From assembly GCA_963754385.1 (NCBI GenBank), contig CAVWGE010000001.1, positions 124,001 through 188,000 on the forward strand: a stretch of 64,000 bases of DNA. The letters run 5' to 3'. Numbering within the stretch: the stretch's first letter is position 1; each line of letters opens with the position of its first letter. The notes under the pieces were generated by a model, which was not told where the DNA came from, searched no databases, and was given only the letters and a program-made list of their open reading frames with translations. The position numbers and the translations under genes were made by a program. Positions 33,020-42,077 of this stretch are shown here, piece after piece. The DNA is from 9FT-COMBO-48-23 sp963754385 (GTDB taxonomy: Bacteria; Chloroflexota; Dehalococcoidia; GIF9; UBA5629).

Positions 33020-36000
33020 ATGAATTTATCTCGTCTCCTTTCTTTAATCGAACAGGTTCCAGGCTACAAACAGCTAAAAGACGAGCTGCTTGAGTCCCAA
33101 GGGAAGGACATCAAGCTGGTGCTATCTGACGCTGCCAAGCCTTTTATTATTGCCGCTATCCACAAGGAGTTGAACTTGCCTGTTCTAGTGATAGTAGCGC
33201 AGCCTGAAGATGCTAAGCGACTCTACGATGAGCTCCAAGCCTGGTGTCCCAGTTCAACTTTGCTTCGATCTTTTCCCGAGACTGATTTCCTGGCTGGCGA
33301 ATACTCAGTGTCTGATGTCGCTGTGATAACGGAAAGGCTGCGAACCCTTTCGGCATTAACTCTTTGCCGTGACATGTCGGCAGATAGTCGAAATCCTCTG
33401 ATTGTAAGTTCTGCTCTGGCTGTGGTCAGTAGGACCGTGCCTCGAGATAACTTCATTGCATCCTGTCGTACCTTGAATGTTGGCATGAATATCGACCCGC
33501 TCCAGCTGGTAAAGGAATGGCAGGCTATGGGGTATGAGTTGGAAAATATTGTCGAGGTGCCTGGAACGATGAGCCGCCGGGGTGGCATTGTTGACGTTTT
33601 CTCTCCTGATAGCGAGTCTCCTGCCAGAATAGAGTTCGTGGGCAATCAGATAGAAAGCATCAGGCTTTTCGACCCGAAGACACAGCGTTCATTGAAGCTT
33701 GTAACCTCGGTGACCATAGCACCAGCTAAAGAAAGCCAGCAGCATCTTAATGGCGACACTATACTGGATTATCTGCCGGAAAAAGCGCTGCTAATTACAG
33801 ACGACCTTGACGAACTCAAAGCTGTTATAGACAAACTGGACTGCGAGGCTGAAGAGTTTCGACAGACGAGGATAGAACGTGGCGAACGGACACCGGATTT
33901 GCCTATCTTGCCCTGGTCAGAGTTTGAGACAAGGGCAAAGAGAATCGAGCCGCGCCTAGCATTGTGCTCATGGAATATAGAGGACTCCGACAAGGCCTAT
34001 CTTCAATCCTTGCCTTTAGCCCCGGTGCCAAGCTATGGAGGCAGACTTGGGGTCTTTTCTGAAGGGCTGAGGGAAATGCTTGAGGAAAACCGCCGCATTG
34101 TCGTTGTCAGCCAGCAAACAAACCGTCTCGCCGAACTGCTTCAGGAGCGGGATATTCCAGCCAGTCCGGTTTCGCAGATAGAGCAGGTGCCGCCTGCGAA
34201 GTCAATTACTTTAGTTCAAGGGTCGCTGGCTGAAGGCTGGGCTATGAAGGACGTATTCACTTTGTTTAGTGATAATGAGATTTTTGGCTTCGTCAAACAG
34301 CGACGTTCATTCAAAAAGAGACCGATACGCCATCACTGGTTTATTTCCGGATTGTCGCCGGGTGATTATATAGTCCATATCGAGCACGGTATTGCTAAGT
34401 TTGCCGGGCTGACCAGGATGCTCACTGACGGTGTTGAGCGGGAATATCTTGTTCTGGAGTACGCTGCTAATGACAGGCTTTACGTGCCTACTGACCAGGT
34501 CGATTGTGTCAGCTCCTATGTTGGTGCCGGTAACCGGCCGCCGACTTTGAGCCGCTTGGGAACCCAGGAATGGGCACGTACCAAGCAGCGAATCAAGGAA
34601 TCTGTGGCTAACATCGCCCGTGAGCTTCTGAACCTCTATGCGGCGAGAGAGATAGTTCCCGGTTTTGCTTTCTCTCCGGATAATCTCTGGCAGCAAGAGC
34701 TGGAGTCCTCCTTTCCTTATATGGAAACCCCTGGTCAGTTGGAGGCGGTTCAGGTTGTCAAAAGCGATATGGAGAAGCCAAAACCGATGGACCGCCTCGT
34801 TTGCGGTGATGTAGGCTATGGTAAGACTGAGGTGGCTCTTCGAGCCGCCTTCAAGGCAGTGATGGACGGCAAGCAGGTAGCCTTGCTGGTTCCGACGACG
34901 GTTCTGGCGCAGCAACACTTTATCACTTTTTGTGACAGGCTCCGGGCCTTTCCGGTAAGAGTCGAGATGTTGAGCCGTTTCTGCACGGAAAAAGAACAGG
35001 CTGGCATAATCGAAGGCCTGGCAGCAGGCACGGTAGATATCTGCATCGGCACTCATCGATTATTGCAAAAAGACATCGTGTTCAAAGACTTGGGACTGAT
35101 GATAATAGATGAGGAACAGCGCTTTGGGGTGATACACAAGGAGCACTTTAAGAAACTGAGGAGAGAGATAGATACTCTCACTCTAAGCGCCACTCCTATC
35201 CCACGCACTCTTCACATGTCGCTGGCTGGGATTAGAGACATGAGCACAATTGAAACGCCGCCCGAGGAGCGTTTGCCCATCAATACCTATGTCGGTGCTT
35301 ATGATGAGAGACCTGTCCGTGAGGCGATACTGTATGAGCTGGAACGGAATGGCCAGGTATTTTTCGTCCATAATAGAGTTCACAGCATCGCTATGGTCGC
35401 TAAGCGGCTAAGCAGTTTGGTCCCAGAGGGCAGGATATGCATCGCCCATGGGCAGATGCCTGAGGAGGAACTGGAAAAGGTGATGACGGATTTTGTTAAT
35501 CACAGAAGCGATATTCTGGTTACTACCACCATTATCGAGTCTGGGCTTGATATGCCTAATGTCAACACTTTAATCGTTGACCAGGCGGATAAGTTAGGCT
35601 TAACGCAACTTTATCAATTGCGGGGCCGTGTCGGGCGCGGCAGTAACAATGCCTACGGCTATTTCTTCTTCGACAGAGGCAAGCAACTGACTCTTGAAGC
35701 TCGGAAGCGTCTCAAAACTATTTCCGAAGCCACGGAACTGGGCGCTGGATTTGCCGTTGCCATGAAAGACCTGGAGATTCGTGGAGCCGGCAACCTGCTG
35801 GGGGTGGAACAAAGCGGTTATATCGCTGCTGTTGGTTTTGACCTTTATAGCCGCCTGCTGGCTGAGGCGGTAGAGGATTTAAAACAGGGGCAGGCCGTAG
35901 GAGTTGGGAGAAAAATACTCCAACATCCGGTGACTGCTGTAGCTTTGCCTTTGACTGCCCATATTCCAGAGGAATATATCCTCGACCTGAGCACAAGGCT

Positions 36001-36355
36001 AGATTTCTATCAGCGTTTGGCTGCGGTCAAGCGAGCCCAGGAGATAGAAGGCATAGCTGTGGAACTCGGTGACAGGTTTGGGCCAATACCACAAGCAGTC
36101 GAGAATCTCCTTTACATAGTGGAAATTAAACGGCTTGCTGCTGCGGCAATGGTGAAATCTATTTCTACGGAAGATAGACAAGTCGTTTTGCATTTCGATG
36201 ATGCGAGAGAAATAGACAGACTGTCTCTGGCACAGGATTTTAGATACGGAGTTAAGGCAGGCGGCAGCCGGATAAAACTTGACATAAAGATATTGGGCAA
36301 TAGTTGGCAAGATGTGCTCAAAAAGATGCTTCAAAAAGCGGCTATAAATGGCTGA
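33020..36355 (+). CDS. mfd: transcription-repair coupling factor
   Basis: 1111 residues from ATG 33020 (AAGGTG site); the longer upstream frame lies in repeat DNA. Mfd removes RNA polymerase stalled at lesions and recruits UvrA. N-terminal UvrB-homology region (NIVEVPGTMSRRGGIVDVFS), RNA-polymerase-interacting domain (SPGDYIVHIEHGIAKFAGL, about 447), then the RecG-like translocase: Walker A GDVGYGKTE (about 596), DEEQRFGV, SATPIPRTLH, QLRGRVGRG, and a C-terminal D7 region. Complete in length. Confidence 0.96.
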   Translation: MNLSRLLSLIEQVPGYKQLKDELLESQGKDIKLVLSDAAKPFIIAAIHKELNLPVLVIVAQPEDAKRLYDELQAWCPSSTLLRSFPETDFLAGEYSVSDVAVITERLRTLSALTLCRDMSADSRNPLIVSSALAVVSRTVPRDNFIASCRTLNVGMNIDPLQLVKEWQAMGYELENIVEVPGTMSRRGGIVDVFSPDSESPARIEFVGNQIESIRLFDPKTQRSLKLVTSVTIAPAKESQQHLNGDTILDYLPEKALLITDDLDELKAVIDKLDCEAEEFRQTRIERGERTPDLPILPWSEFETRAKRIEPRLALCSWNIEDSDKAYLQSLPLAPVPSYGGRLGVFSEGLREMLEENRRIVVVSQQTNRLAELLQERDIPASPVSQIEQVPPAKSITLVQGSLAEGWAMKDVFTLFSDNEIFGFVKQRRSFKKRPIRHHWFISGLSPGDYIVHIEHGIAKFAGLTRMLTDGVEREYLVLEYAANDRLYVPTDQVDCVSSYVGAGNRPPTLSRLGTQEWARTKQRIKESVANIARELLNLYAAREIVPGFAFSPDNLWQQELESSFPYMETPGQLEAVQVVKSDMEKPKPMDRLVCGDVGYGKTEVALRAAFKAVMDGKQVALLVPTTVLAQQHFITFCDRLRAFPVRVEMLSRFCTEKEQAGIIEGLAAGTVDICIGTHRLLQKDIVFKDLGLMIIDEEQRFGVIHKEHFKKLRREIDTLTLSATPIPRTLHMSLAGIRDMSTIETPPEERLPINTYVGAYDERPVREAILYELERNGQVFFVHNRVHSIAMVAKRLSSLVPEGRICIAHGQMPEEELEKVMTDFVNHRSDILVTTTIIESGLDMPNVNTLIVDQADKLGLTQLYQLRGRVGRGSNNAYGYFFFDRGKQLTLEARKRLKTISEATELGAGFAVAMKDLEIRGAGNLLGVEQSGYIAAVGFDLYSRLLAEAVEDLKQGQAVGVGRKILQHPVTAVALPLTAHIPEEYILDLSTRLDFYQRLAAVKRAQEIEGIAVELGDRFGPIPQAVENLLYIVEIKRLAAAAMVKSISTEDRQVVLHFDDAREIDRLSLAQDFRYGVKAGGSRIKLDIKILGNSWQDVLKKMLQKAAING

Positions 36356-36569
36356 CCGATTAATTTCTAAGAATCATCTGTGAGCGGGTGGTCCTGCAAA
36401 GCAACTGCTGCAAAGCTGGGATAGGTCTCTTCTTTCAAGCAGGAGTTCGGGGACTGTCCACATTTGCCAGCCAAAAAATTGAATAAAATGCTGGCAGAGC
36501 TTATAATTTCTGGTTATTATTATCGTCCACTTATGATACATACCCGTAACATGATATTTGACAACTCTA

Positions 36570-37748
36570 ATGGAACTTACTGATAAATATCGCTGGAAAA
36601 TAATAGCGGCAGTCGCATTTTGTTATTTGATTTATGCGGTTGTAGTCCAGAATATCCCGCCTATTTTGGGAATTCTAATTGATACGTTGCAAATTTCTCA
36701 TACCGAGGCGGGTGTGCTTGTGAGCCTGGCTTTATTTCCGGCGATTGTCCTTTCTTTCCCCGGTGGTTTGTTAGCGGACCGCTTCGGTGTCAGGAAAACT
36801 GGCATCGTGTCACTGGCAACTATGATACTGGGTACAGTTGTAGTAGCTATGGGAAATAGCTACTGGGTATTGAGTCTTGGCCGTCTGATAATTGGGCTGG
36901 GTTCGGCAGTTTTAGTGGTAGCACTGCCAAAGATAATCACTACCTGGTTCGCCGGGCGTGAGATAGGGCTGGCAATGGGTGTTTATCACACTGCTTTCCC
37001 GTTAGGCACTATACTGGCATTGAACTTTGCTGGCATTTTAGCCTATGGTCTGGGATGGCAGGTACCAATCTGGGGCAGCGCCGTTTTGTGTGCCGTTGCT
37101 TTGCTGCTGTTTATTGTTTTTATCAGAGAAGCAAAAAGCGAGCAATCGGAAACGTTAAAATCGGGCAATCTGCTTGTTGCCATAAAGGAAGCCGGATGGA
37201 AAATATGGTGTGTTGGTATAGCATGGGCGTTGTTTGGTGGGGGCACACTTGCATACTTCACCTATGCGCCGGATTATTTTATCAGCAGTGGTAAAGACGT
37301 TGCCCAGGCTGGTCTCATTGCCAGCGCTCCCATGTTCGGCTCCATTGTACTGGCAGCGCTAGTAGGAATGCTGGTTGATCGAGTACGCAAAAAATGGCTG
37401 TTCGCAGTAATCGGCTTGGCAGGAGTAGCCCTGATGCTATTTCTGATTCCCCAGTTTACAAACTATGCTGTTCTACTGGCTATTTCTATGGGGATATTCG
37501 TAGCTATGTTTACTCCGGCATCATATGCCATGCCTGCAGATATGCTTCCTGAGCGGGTTCGTGGCATCGGCTTCGGCATTATATTAACCTGCCTGGGTTT
37601 AGGTAATGCATTGGGTCCGGCTATCGCCGGCATGTGTCGAGATGTTACCGGGAATTACTGGTGTAGTTTTATGGCAATGGCTATTATGGTTTTCTTAGGC
37701 ATTATTCCCATAGTGATAGTAAGGGTTTATAAAAAAACGAAAAAGTGA
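36570..37748 (+). CDS. major facilitator superfamily transporter
   Basis: 392 residues, about 12 membrane helices. The loop between helices 2 and 3 has GGLLADRFGVRKTG, the MFS motif, repeated more weakly as GMLVDRVRKKW between helices 8 and 9. Overall style resembles CynX/NNP-like and other anion:proton symporters, but the substrate cannot be named. ATG 36570 chosen; no good Shine-Dalgarno is visible. Stands alone 200 bp after mfd. Confidence 0.85.
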   Translation: MELTDKYRWKIIAAVAFCYLIYAVVVQNIPPILGILIDTLQISHTEAGVLVSLALFPAIVLSFPGGLLADRFGVRKTGIVSLATMILGTVVVAMGNSYWVLSLGRLIIGLGSAVLVVALPKIITTWFAGREIGLAMGVYHTAFPLGTILALNFAGILAYGLGWQVPIWGSAVLCAVALLLFIVFIREAKSEQSETLKSGNLLVAIKEAGWKIWCVGIAWALFGGGTLAYFTYAPDYFISSGKDVAQAGLIASAPMFGSIVLAALVGMLVDRVRKKWLFAVIGLAGVALMLFLIPQFTNYAVLLAISMGIFVAMFTPASYAMPADMLPERVRGIGFGIILTCLGLGNALGPAIAGMCRDVTGNYWCSFMAMAIMVFLGIIPIVIVRVYKKTKK

Positions 37749-38006
37749 ACCACAGCCAGTCAAGTTATATATAGAGATACACTGCAAATTGAATTGCACA
37801 AGCTCTGAATCTCTGGTTCGAATCCAACTTGGGCTCTCAATTTCGATTCCTGCTTGCCACATTTTTAAATCCCTGTAGATTATTTTGCAGCTATGTCAAC
37901 TACGCACAATAAATTGCCATGCCGTATTATCCTCGCGTCAGCAATCCAAAAGGTTAATCTTGTTTCTTATTGTCTGATACTATTGGCAGTCCACTTGTGT
38001 TTGAGC
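37749..38006. other. intergenic region with tRNA-like 3' fragment
   Basis: 258 bp between convergent genes. At 37813-37837 the sequence GGTTCGAATCC plus CAACTTGGGCTC resembles the T-loop and acceptor end of a tRNA, but only three of five T-stem pairs form and no 5' half is present upstream. Probably a relic, for instance of an integration site. Nothing else recognised. Confidence 0.35.
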
Positions 38007-38792
38007 TCAATGACTGTACCATTCGGGGTAGATTTGCGTGAGCACTACAGAGGGATCGCACAGAGGTCCAAGATACATAATAGGGTATCCAATTCCTCTG
38101 CCCCGAAGGGCTTGCAATCCTTCGACTGCCTTCGCCATCATTTTCGGTGGCAGAGCCAGAACCAGTTCATCATCGGTAACGGTGCCGAATGCTCTCTCTC
38201 CCATGCATGGGATAGCCAAGGCAGGCTTGCCACTGGTATAGCACTGAGCTAATCCGTCGGCACAAGACCCTTCGCCGATGAAAAAAAACTGAAAACGCTC
38301 GTAGTCTTTAAACTGAAGCCCGTTCATCAGTAACATCATCTGTGCGGGGTTACCGTAGATTAAGATAACATCGGGGTCAAATTTCCCCGAACCTAGCGGG
38401 GCGAGCACGAGGGCCTCTCCGGGTGGAACCAAGGGATATACCGCCATCTGTTTTCTGGCTTCTTCCGCTGTGGCAAACCAGGTAGTGGCGAAAGCATTTG
38501 CCTCCCAGGAGACCTCCTTTTCAGTAGTAGCTGCTAGACCACAGATTCGAGCACAGCGCTCACCGAGGTCATTTCTTGTCACTCCTACAGTCATGCCTCC
38601 CATTCGAGCCAGCGCTGGTGCCTGGCAAAAAGAAGCTCTGCGATTAAGTCGCATCACCCCCGGTATTTTCTCCAGTTCCTCCATTTTCTCCAGTCTCTTG
38701 TAGGCAACGGGGCTTGTTTTTAGGCGAAGCAAACGCTCCATCTCCTGGGTAAGTCCTGCCCAGTCAATCACTTTAGCTTCTTTTTTCTCCAC
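38007..38792 (-). CDS. DUF169 family protein
   Basis: 261 residues. Conserved features: TSPVAYKRLEKMEELEKIPG near the start, FCQAPALARMGGMTVGVTRND, CARICGLA, and CADGLAQCYTSGKPALAIPCMG with several conserved Cys. DUF169 proteins occur mostly in anaerobes and methanogens, have no known activity, and are suspected to bind a cofactor or metal through these Cys. Monocistronic. Confidence 0.85.
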   Translation of the reverse strand: MEKKEAKVIDWAGLTQEMERLLRLKTSPVAYKRLEKMEELEKIPGVMRLNRRASFCQAPALARMGGMTVGVTRNDLGERCARICGLAATTEKEVSWEANAFATTWFATAEEARKQMAVYPLVPPGEALVLAPLGSGKFDPDVILIYGNPAQMMLLMNGLQFKDYERFQFFFIGEGSCADGLAQCYTSGKPALAIPCMGERAFGTVTDDELVLALPPKMMAKAVEGLQALRGRGIGYPIMYLGPLCDPSVVLTQIYPEWYSH

Positions 38793-39066
38793 TTAATTTC
38801 CTCCCTTTTCCTTTCGTTGTTTTGCAAGAGAATCATAGGCAGCTTAGCATGCGACTGTCAAGTTTGCCCGCCCGGCGTTACTCTTTTTCTTGGGGTTCTG
38901 CCTTTCTGATGATATGCCCGCAGATAGGGCAGAACAAAACGTTTAGAATGGGGCTTTATACTTTCTGTGGAATTGAGGCTGTGGGATGGGGATGGGGGCT
39001 AACCGATCTAATTTCTTAAATCTAAATCTCTGCTTGTAAGGCTAAGATAGAGGTTATCAAGGACAC
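38793..39066. other. intergenic region with zinc-ribbon-like coding relic
   Basis: 274 bp. On the minus strand around 38892-38950 a short frame reads NVLFCPICGHIIRKAEPQEKE before a stop, but it has an upstream stop close by and no usable start codon. It may be the end of a lost gene. No promoter or terminator identified. Confidence 0.3.
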
Positions 39067-39324
39067 TTAATCCTCTATGCCGTAGTCGTGAAGGCAGTCT
39101 ACAAGATCTTGAACGGTAACGATTTTCTCGGTATCTTCGTCTGATATTTCCAGCTTGTGTCCTGGTCTGCTGAACCCCTGTTCGATGGCTGTGATAAGCT
39201 CGGCTAAATCGGGGGGGTCAATATTGAGGTCGTCAACGAAGGATGCTGAAGGCATTATTGATTCCTCGTCAACGCCAAGTTGCTCTGCAATCATTTTTTT
39301 AAGCTTTTCCAAAATGCGTGACAT
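39067..39324 (-). CDS. acyl carrier protein homologue lacking the phosphopantetheine serine
   Basis: 85 residues, ACP size and fold: helix 1 LEKLKKMIAEQLGVDEESI, helix 2 region ASFVDDLNIDPPDLAELITA, and the acidic ISDEDTEKIVTVQDLVDCL. The universal Asp-Ser-Leu motif that takes 4'-phosphopantetheine is Asp-Pro-Pro here (codons GAC CCC CCC), so it cannot be a normal acyl carrier. It may be a structural or regulatory protein, or a decaying gene under weak selection. Last gene of the rpmF-fabD-like-nusB run. Confidence 0.8.
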   Translation of the reverse strand: MSRILEKLKKMIAEQLGVDEESIMPSASFVDDLNIDPPDLAELITAIEQGFSRPGHKLEISDEDTEKIVTVQDLVDCLHDYGIED

Positions 39325-39341
39325 TCGTTTCCTCTTGGCAT

Positions 39342-39806
39342 TCAGGCTTGCTTAGTTCTCTTAATCACTTCTTGTTGCTTCCCTTGCTGTATACACGCAG
39401 TGACTACTGAACCTAAGACCCCGTTGACAAATTTTTTAGAAGCATCACTACCAAAACTCTTAGCCAGCTCAACAGCTTCATTAATAGCCGCTTTAACTGG
39501 AACTCTATTATCGAATAAAATCTCAAAAATGGCAAGGCGGAGGATATTTCTATCTATGGTGGCTATTTGATTGATGGGAAAGGCGGGAGCAAACTTTTTA
39601 ATCACATCATCGATACCCTTCTTGTTCTGAAGGGCTCCGTTAACCAGGCTTCTGGCGAAATCGGCGGCTTCATCAGGCAGGGCCTTTTCCTCTAGCAGGC
39701 GAGCCAGAATCTCCTTCGGCTTGTGAGCCGAGCAGTCGAGCTCATAAAGCGTCTGTAGGGCTATAGTCCTGGCCTTCCGTCTAAATCCGGTCATACTGAT
39801 ATTCAT
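39342..39806 (-). CDS. nusB: transcription antitermination factor NusB
   Basis: 154 residues, all-helical. RRKARTIALQTLYELD is the RNA-binding N-terminus and VPVKAAINEAVELAKSFGSDASKKFVNGVLG the conserved C-terminal signature. Binds boxA RNA with NusE (S10) in rRNA antitermination. Start ATG 39806, or ATG 39794 (MTGFRRKA). Overlaps the end of the upstream radical-SAM fragment by 26 bp. Confidence 0.95.
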   Translation of the reverse strand: MNISMTGFRRKARTIALQTLYELDCSAHKPKEILARLLEEKALPDEAADFARSLVNGALQNKKGIDDVIKKFAPAFPINQIATIDRNILRLAIFEILFDNRVPVKAAINEAVELAKSFGSDASKKFVNGVLGSVVTACIQQGKQQEVIKRTKQA

Positions 39807-40140
39807 ACCTCAGCAAGTGAATGTTTCCCATCTGCCCTTTGGAAAGTTGACATTCGTTAGGGCATAGATGGCAGACAACGTCATTACTTGTCTTTGGTGG
39901 TTGTGGTGGTAGGTTAAAGGACTGCCTTGATTTCCGGTGTGCTTCCTGGATTGTGGGCTCGGCATTTTGGAAATCGTGGCGGATATAATCAGCAAATATG
40001 ACGGTAGACTTAGAGATAAGGGTGGATTTCTTGCCGCAGTGGTTATAGATGGTAGCGGTTCTGGGGTGTGGGCTACGTTTCAGCATCTCGGCTATTCGAA
40101 CCCTGAGTTCTAACAATCTGATTGGGTGCAGCCCATACAT
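39781..40140 (-). pseudogene. N-terminal fragment of a radical-SAM family protein
   Basis: 119 residues. The part AEPTIQEAHRKSRQSFNLPP and VVCHLCPNECQLSKGQMGN is like the start of the uncharacterised radical-SAM proteins that open with EPTxxxAHRxSRExFxLP and CxLCxNxCxL...GxxGxC. Here the last Cys of that Cys-rich element is replaced (GNIHLLR) and the protein ends before any CxxxCxxC radical-SAM motif. So it is a truncated remnant whose end runs into nusB. Confidence 0.55.
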
Positions 40141-40161
40141 TATGGTATGGCGTGTGGGTGA

Positions 40162-41106
40162 TTATCCTCTGCGCCACCTCGTTATTTCACTGATGGTTTG
40201 AGCGCTGCTTATGTTAAAGGTCTGTGCTCCGGGGCTGATTCGTTTAATCAACTTGGTCAGTATCTCACCAGGCCCCATCTCGAAGAAGGTGGTTACTCCT
40301 TGCGTGATCATAGTTTCAACAGATTGCTGCCATTGAACTGGGCGGACGATCTGGCTAACCAGCTCCTCCTTTATCGCTTCCAGGTCAGTGAGCGGCTGGG
40401 CAGTAGCATTAGCCACAACTGGGACAGATGGTTTATTAAAGTTAAACTCAGAGATGGCATTTCTTAATCTTGTTATGGCTGGTTCCATAAGCGAGGAATT
40501 GAAAGGCCCGCTTACTCTTAGGGGGAGAATGCGGCGGGCTCCCTTTATTTGCGCTAATCTCTTGGCTTTTGTCAGGCTTTCCTGGTTGCCGCTGAGGGTG
40601 ACTTGGTCTGGAGCGTCTATATAGGCAATCTCAGCACCTGTAGAGAAGCTTATGTTTTTGAAGACTTCTATATCCAGACCGGTCATGGACACCATGCCGC
40701 CGACTGTTCTTTGGCCGGCTTCGTTCATTAGTCGTCCTCTCTCACGAATCAATCGCACGGCATCAGACAGGCTAAGGGCGCCGGCAGCTACCAGAGCTGC
40801 GTAGGTGCCCACGTCATGTCCAGCGACGAAGGTGGGTTCTGGTATGCCGTTGTTGCTAATCTCCTGAGCTGCTCTCAGGCAGGCAATGCTTGTGGTCAAT
40901 ACGGCCGGCTGGACGTTGACGGTCTGTCTTAGGTCTTCTTGAGGGCCTTCAAAACATAAATGAGACAATGGGAAACCCAGAGCTTTATCAACCTCATCGA
41001 AAACTTCTCGGGCTGAAGAATAGTGGACATAAAGGTCTAGCCCCATGCCTACAGAATGAGATTCCTGTCCGGGGAAAACATAAGCGACTTTTATTGCTTC
41101 TACCAT
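40162..41106 (-). CDS. FabD-like malonyltransferase homologue with catalytic residues replaced
   Basis: 314 residues from ATG 41106 (AAGGAGGAG site). Fold and length of malonyl-CoA:ACP transacylase: VAYVFPGQESHSVGMGLDLY, VNVQPAVLTTSIACLRAAQE, RERGRLMNEAG, VSGPFNSSLMEPA, FFEMGPGEILTKLIKRI. The nucleophile motif GHSxGE is GHDVGT (Ser to Asp), the catalytic His of GPFHS is Asn, and the oxyanion motif GQGSQ is GQESH. The malonyl-binding Arg is kept. Transferase activity is therefore very unlikely. It precedes a similarly altered ACP. Confidence 0.85.
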   Translation of the reverse strand: MVEAIKVAYVFPGQESHSVGMGLDLYVHYSSAREVFDEVDKALGFPLSHLCFEGPQEDLRQTVNVQPAVLTTSIACLRAAQEISNNGIPEPTFVAGHDVGTYAALVAAGALSLSDAVRLIRERGRLMNEAGQRTVGGMVSMTGLDIEVFKNISFSTGAEIAYIDAPDQVTLSGNQESLTKAKRLAQIKGARRILPLRVSGPFNSSLMEPAITRLRNAISEFNFNKPSVPVVANATAQPLTDLEAIKEELVSQIVRPVQWQQSVETMITQGVTTFFEMGPGEILTKLIKRISPGAQTFNISSAQTISEITRWRRG

Positions 41107-41204
41107 ATCTCCTCCTTGTAATTCAAGTTCACTTAAGGACAATCATTTTCTTCATCTAACTTGTCCAACGGTTTTCCGCCATGGTTATGTCTTCAAGCTA
41201 GGAG

Positions 41205-41405
41205 TTACTGGCCGGGTGTTTTCTTCGGGGTTTTAATCTGAATCACTTCCCTTCCTGCATAGGTACCACAGGTGGGACAGGCATGATGAGGTAATTTGGG
41301 AGTATGGCATTGAGGGCAATCAACCAATTTAGGGATGCTCAGAGCCAAGTGGCTGCGCCTTTTTCCTTGCCGTGATTTGGCATATTTTCTCTTCGGTAAC
41401 GCCAT
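41205..41405 (-). CDS. rpmF: 50S ribosomal protein L32
   Basis: 66 residues, normal size. MALPKRKYAKSRQGKRRSHL is the L32 start, followed by the zinc ribbon CPQC...CPTC (DCPQCHTPKLPHHACPTCG). Zinc-type L32. Directly follows the DUF177 gene, the standard bacterial pair. Confidence 0.96.
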   Translation of the reverse strand: MALPKRKYAKSRQGKRRSHLALSIPKLVDCPQCHTPKLPHHACPTCGTYAGREVIQIKTPKKTPGQ

Positions 41406-41915
41406 TTAGGTTTTACTCTCCTTCCCTGAGCGGATTAGTTTTGACCAGCGTTGGTCATAGGCATTAGATGGACATTGGCAGGGTCCTTGATTAAGGTCAT
41501 GCCCGCATGATGGGCATATTCCAGCACAATCTGGGCGGCAAAGTGGCTTGGCTGGCACAGCCAGTAAGGTGTATTGGCGCATTACTTCACTTAAGTCCAG
41601 CATGTGGCTATCGTCAATAGTAATGCCATCAGTCTGGTCAGGTAAAGATAAAGCTTCGGATGTGCTTACGCTAGGAAGGCATTCCTCTTCAAAGTCATAA
41701 TTTACTTCATAATCAATCGCTTTGAGACACCGACTGCAAGTTTCTGTTACGCTGGCTGTGATTTCACCTTTAGCCATAAGGCCGCGATTGGTGCGGATTA
41801 AGGTTACTTCACCCTTAACAGACTTTATATCGTCCGTATCAAGGCTCTCGTCTATTTGGTAGTTACGGCTTGAGCCTATTGGTTCCTTGAGTAACTGAGC
41901 AACGTTAATGAGCAT
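41406..41915 (-). CDS. DUF177/YceD family protein
   Basis: 169 residues from ATG 41915 (MLINVAQLLKEPIGSSR, the family's usual start; a GTG at 41930 is an alternative). It has CSRCLKAIDYEV and a C-terminal zinc motif (CRPDCAGICPSCGHDLNQGPCQC). YceD family proteins precede rpmF almost universally and are linked to 23S rRNA/large-subunit assembly. The stop abuts rpmF. Confidence 0.88.
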   Translation of the reverse strand: MLINVAQLLKEPIGSSRNYQIDESLDTDDIKSVKGEVTLIRTNRGLMAKGEITASVTETCSRCLKAIDYEVNYDFEEECLPSVSTSEALSLPDQTDGITIDDSHMLDLSEVMRQYTLLAVPAKPLCRPDCAGICPSCGHDLNQGPCQCPSNAYDQRWSKLIRSGKESKT

Positions 41916-42077
41916 CTTATCTATTAGCACTTACGAACTGGCTCATTATAAGTGGCGATATTTCTAAAGTCAAGCTAATGTAATTATCGGCGGAGAGTGA
42001 CTTGTATCTGCCTGAACGTAGGTAGAATGTGCTTAGCTCTTGGAGTATAATGGCTACTTGCGGGGGCAAGTCAAGGA

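Noticed and set aside
34307..35056. 249-residue minus-strand open frame
   Set aside because: Lies wholly inside mfd, whose plus-strand product is unmistakable; the minus product has no recognisable domain.
37760..37840. Intact tRNA gene
   Set aside because: No 5' acceptor strand, D arm or anticodon arm can be folded upstream of the T-loop-like motif.
37893..38252. 119-residue plus-strand frame
   Set aside because: Mostly antisense to the DUF169 gene and without ribosome site or family features.
38892..38950. Small zinc-ribbon protein gene on the minus strand
   Set aside because: The CPICG-containing frame is about 20 residues, bounded by a close upstream stop, with no start codon.
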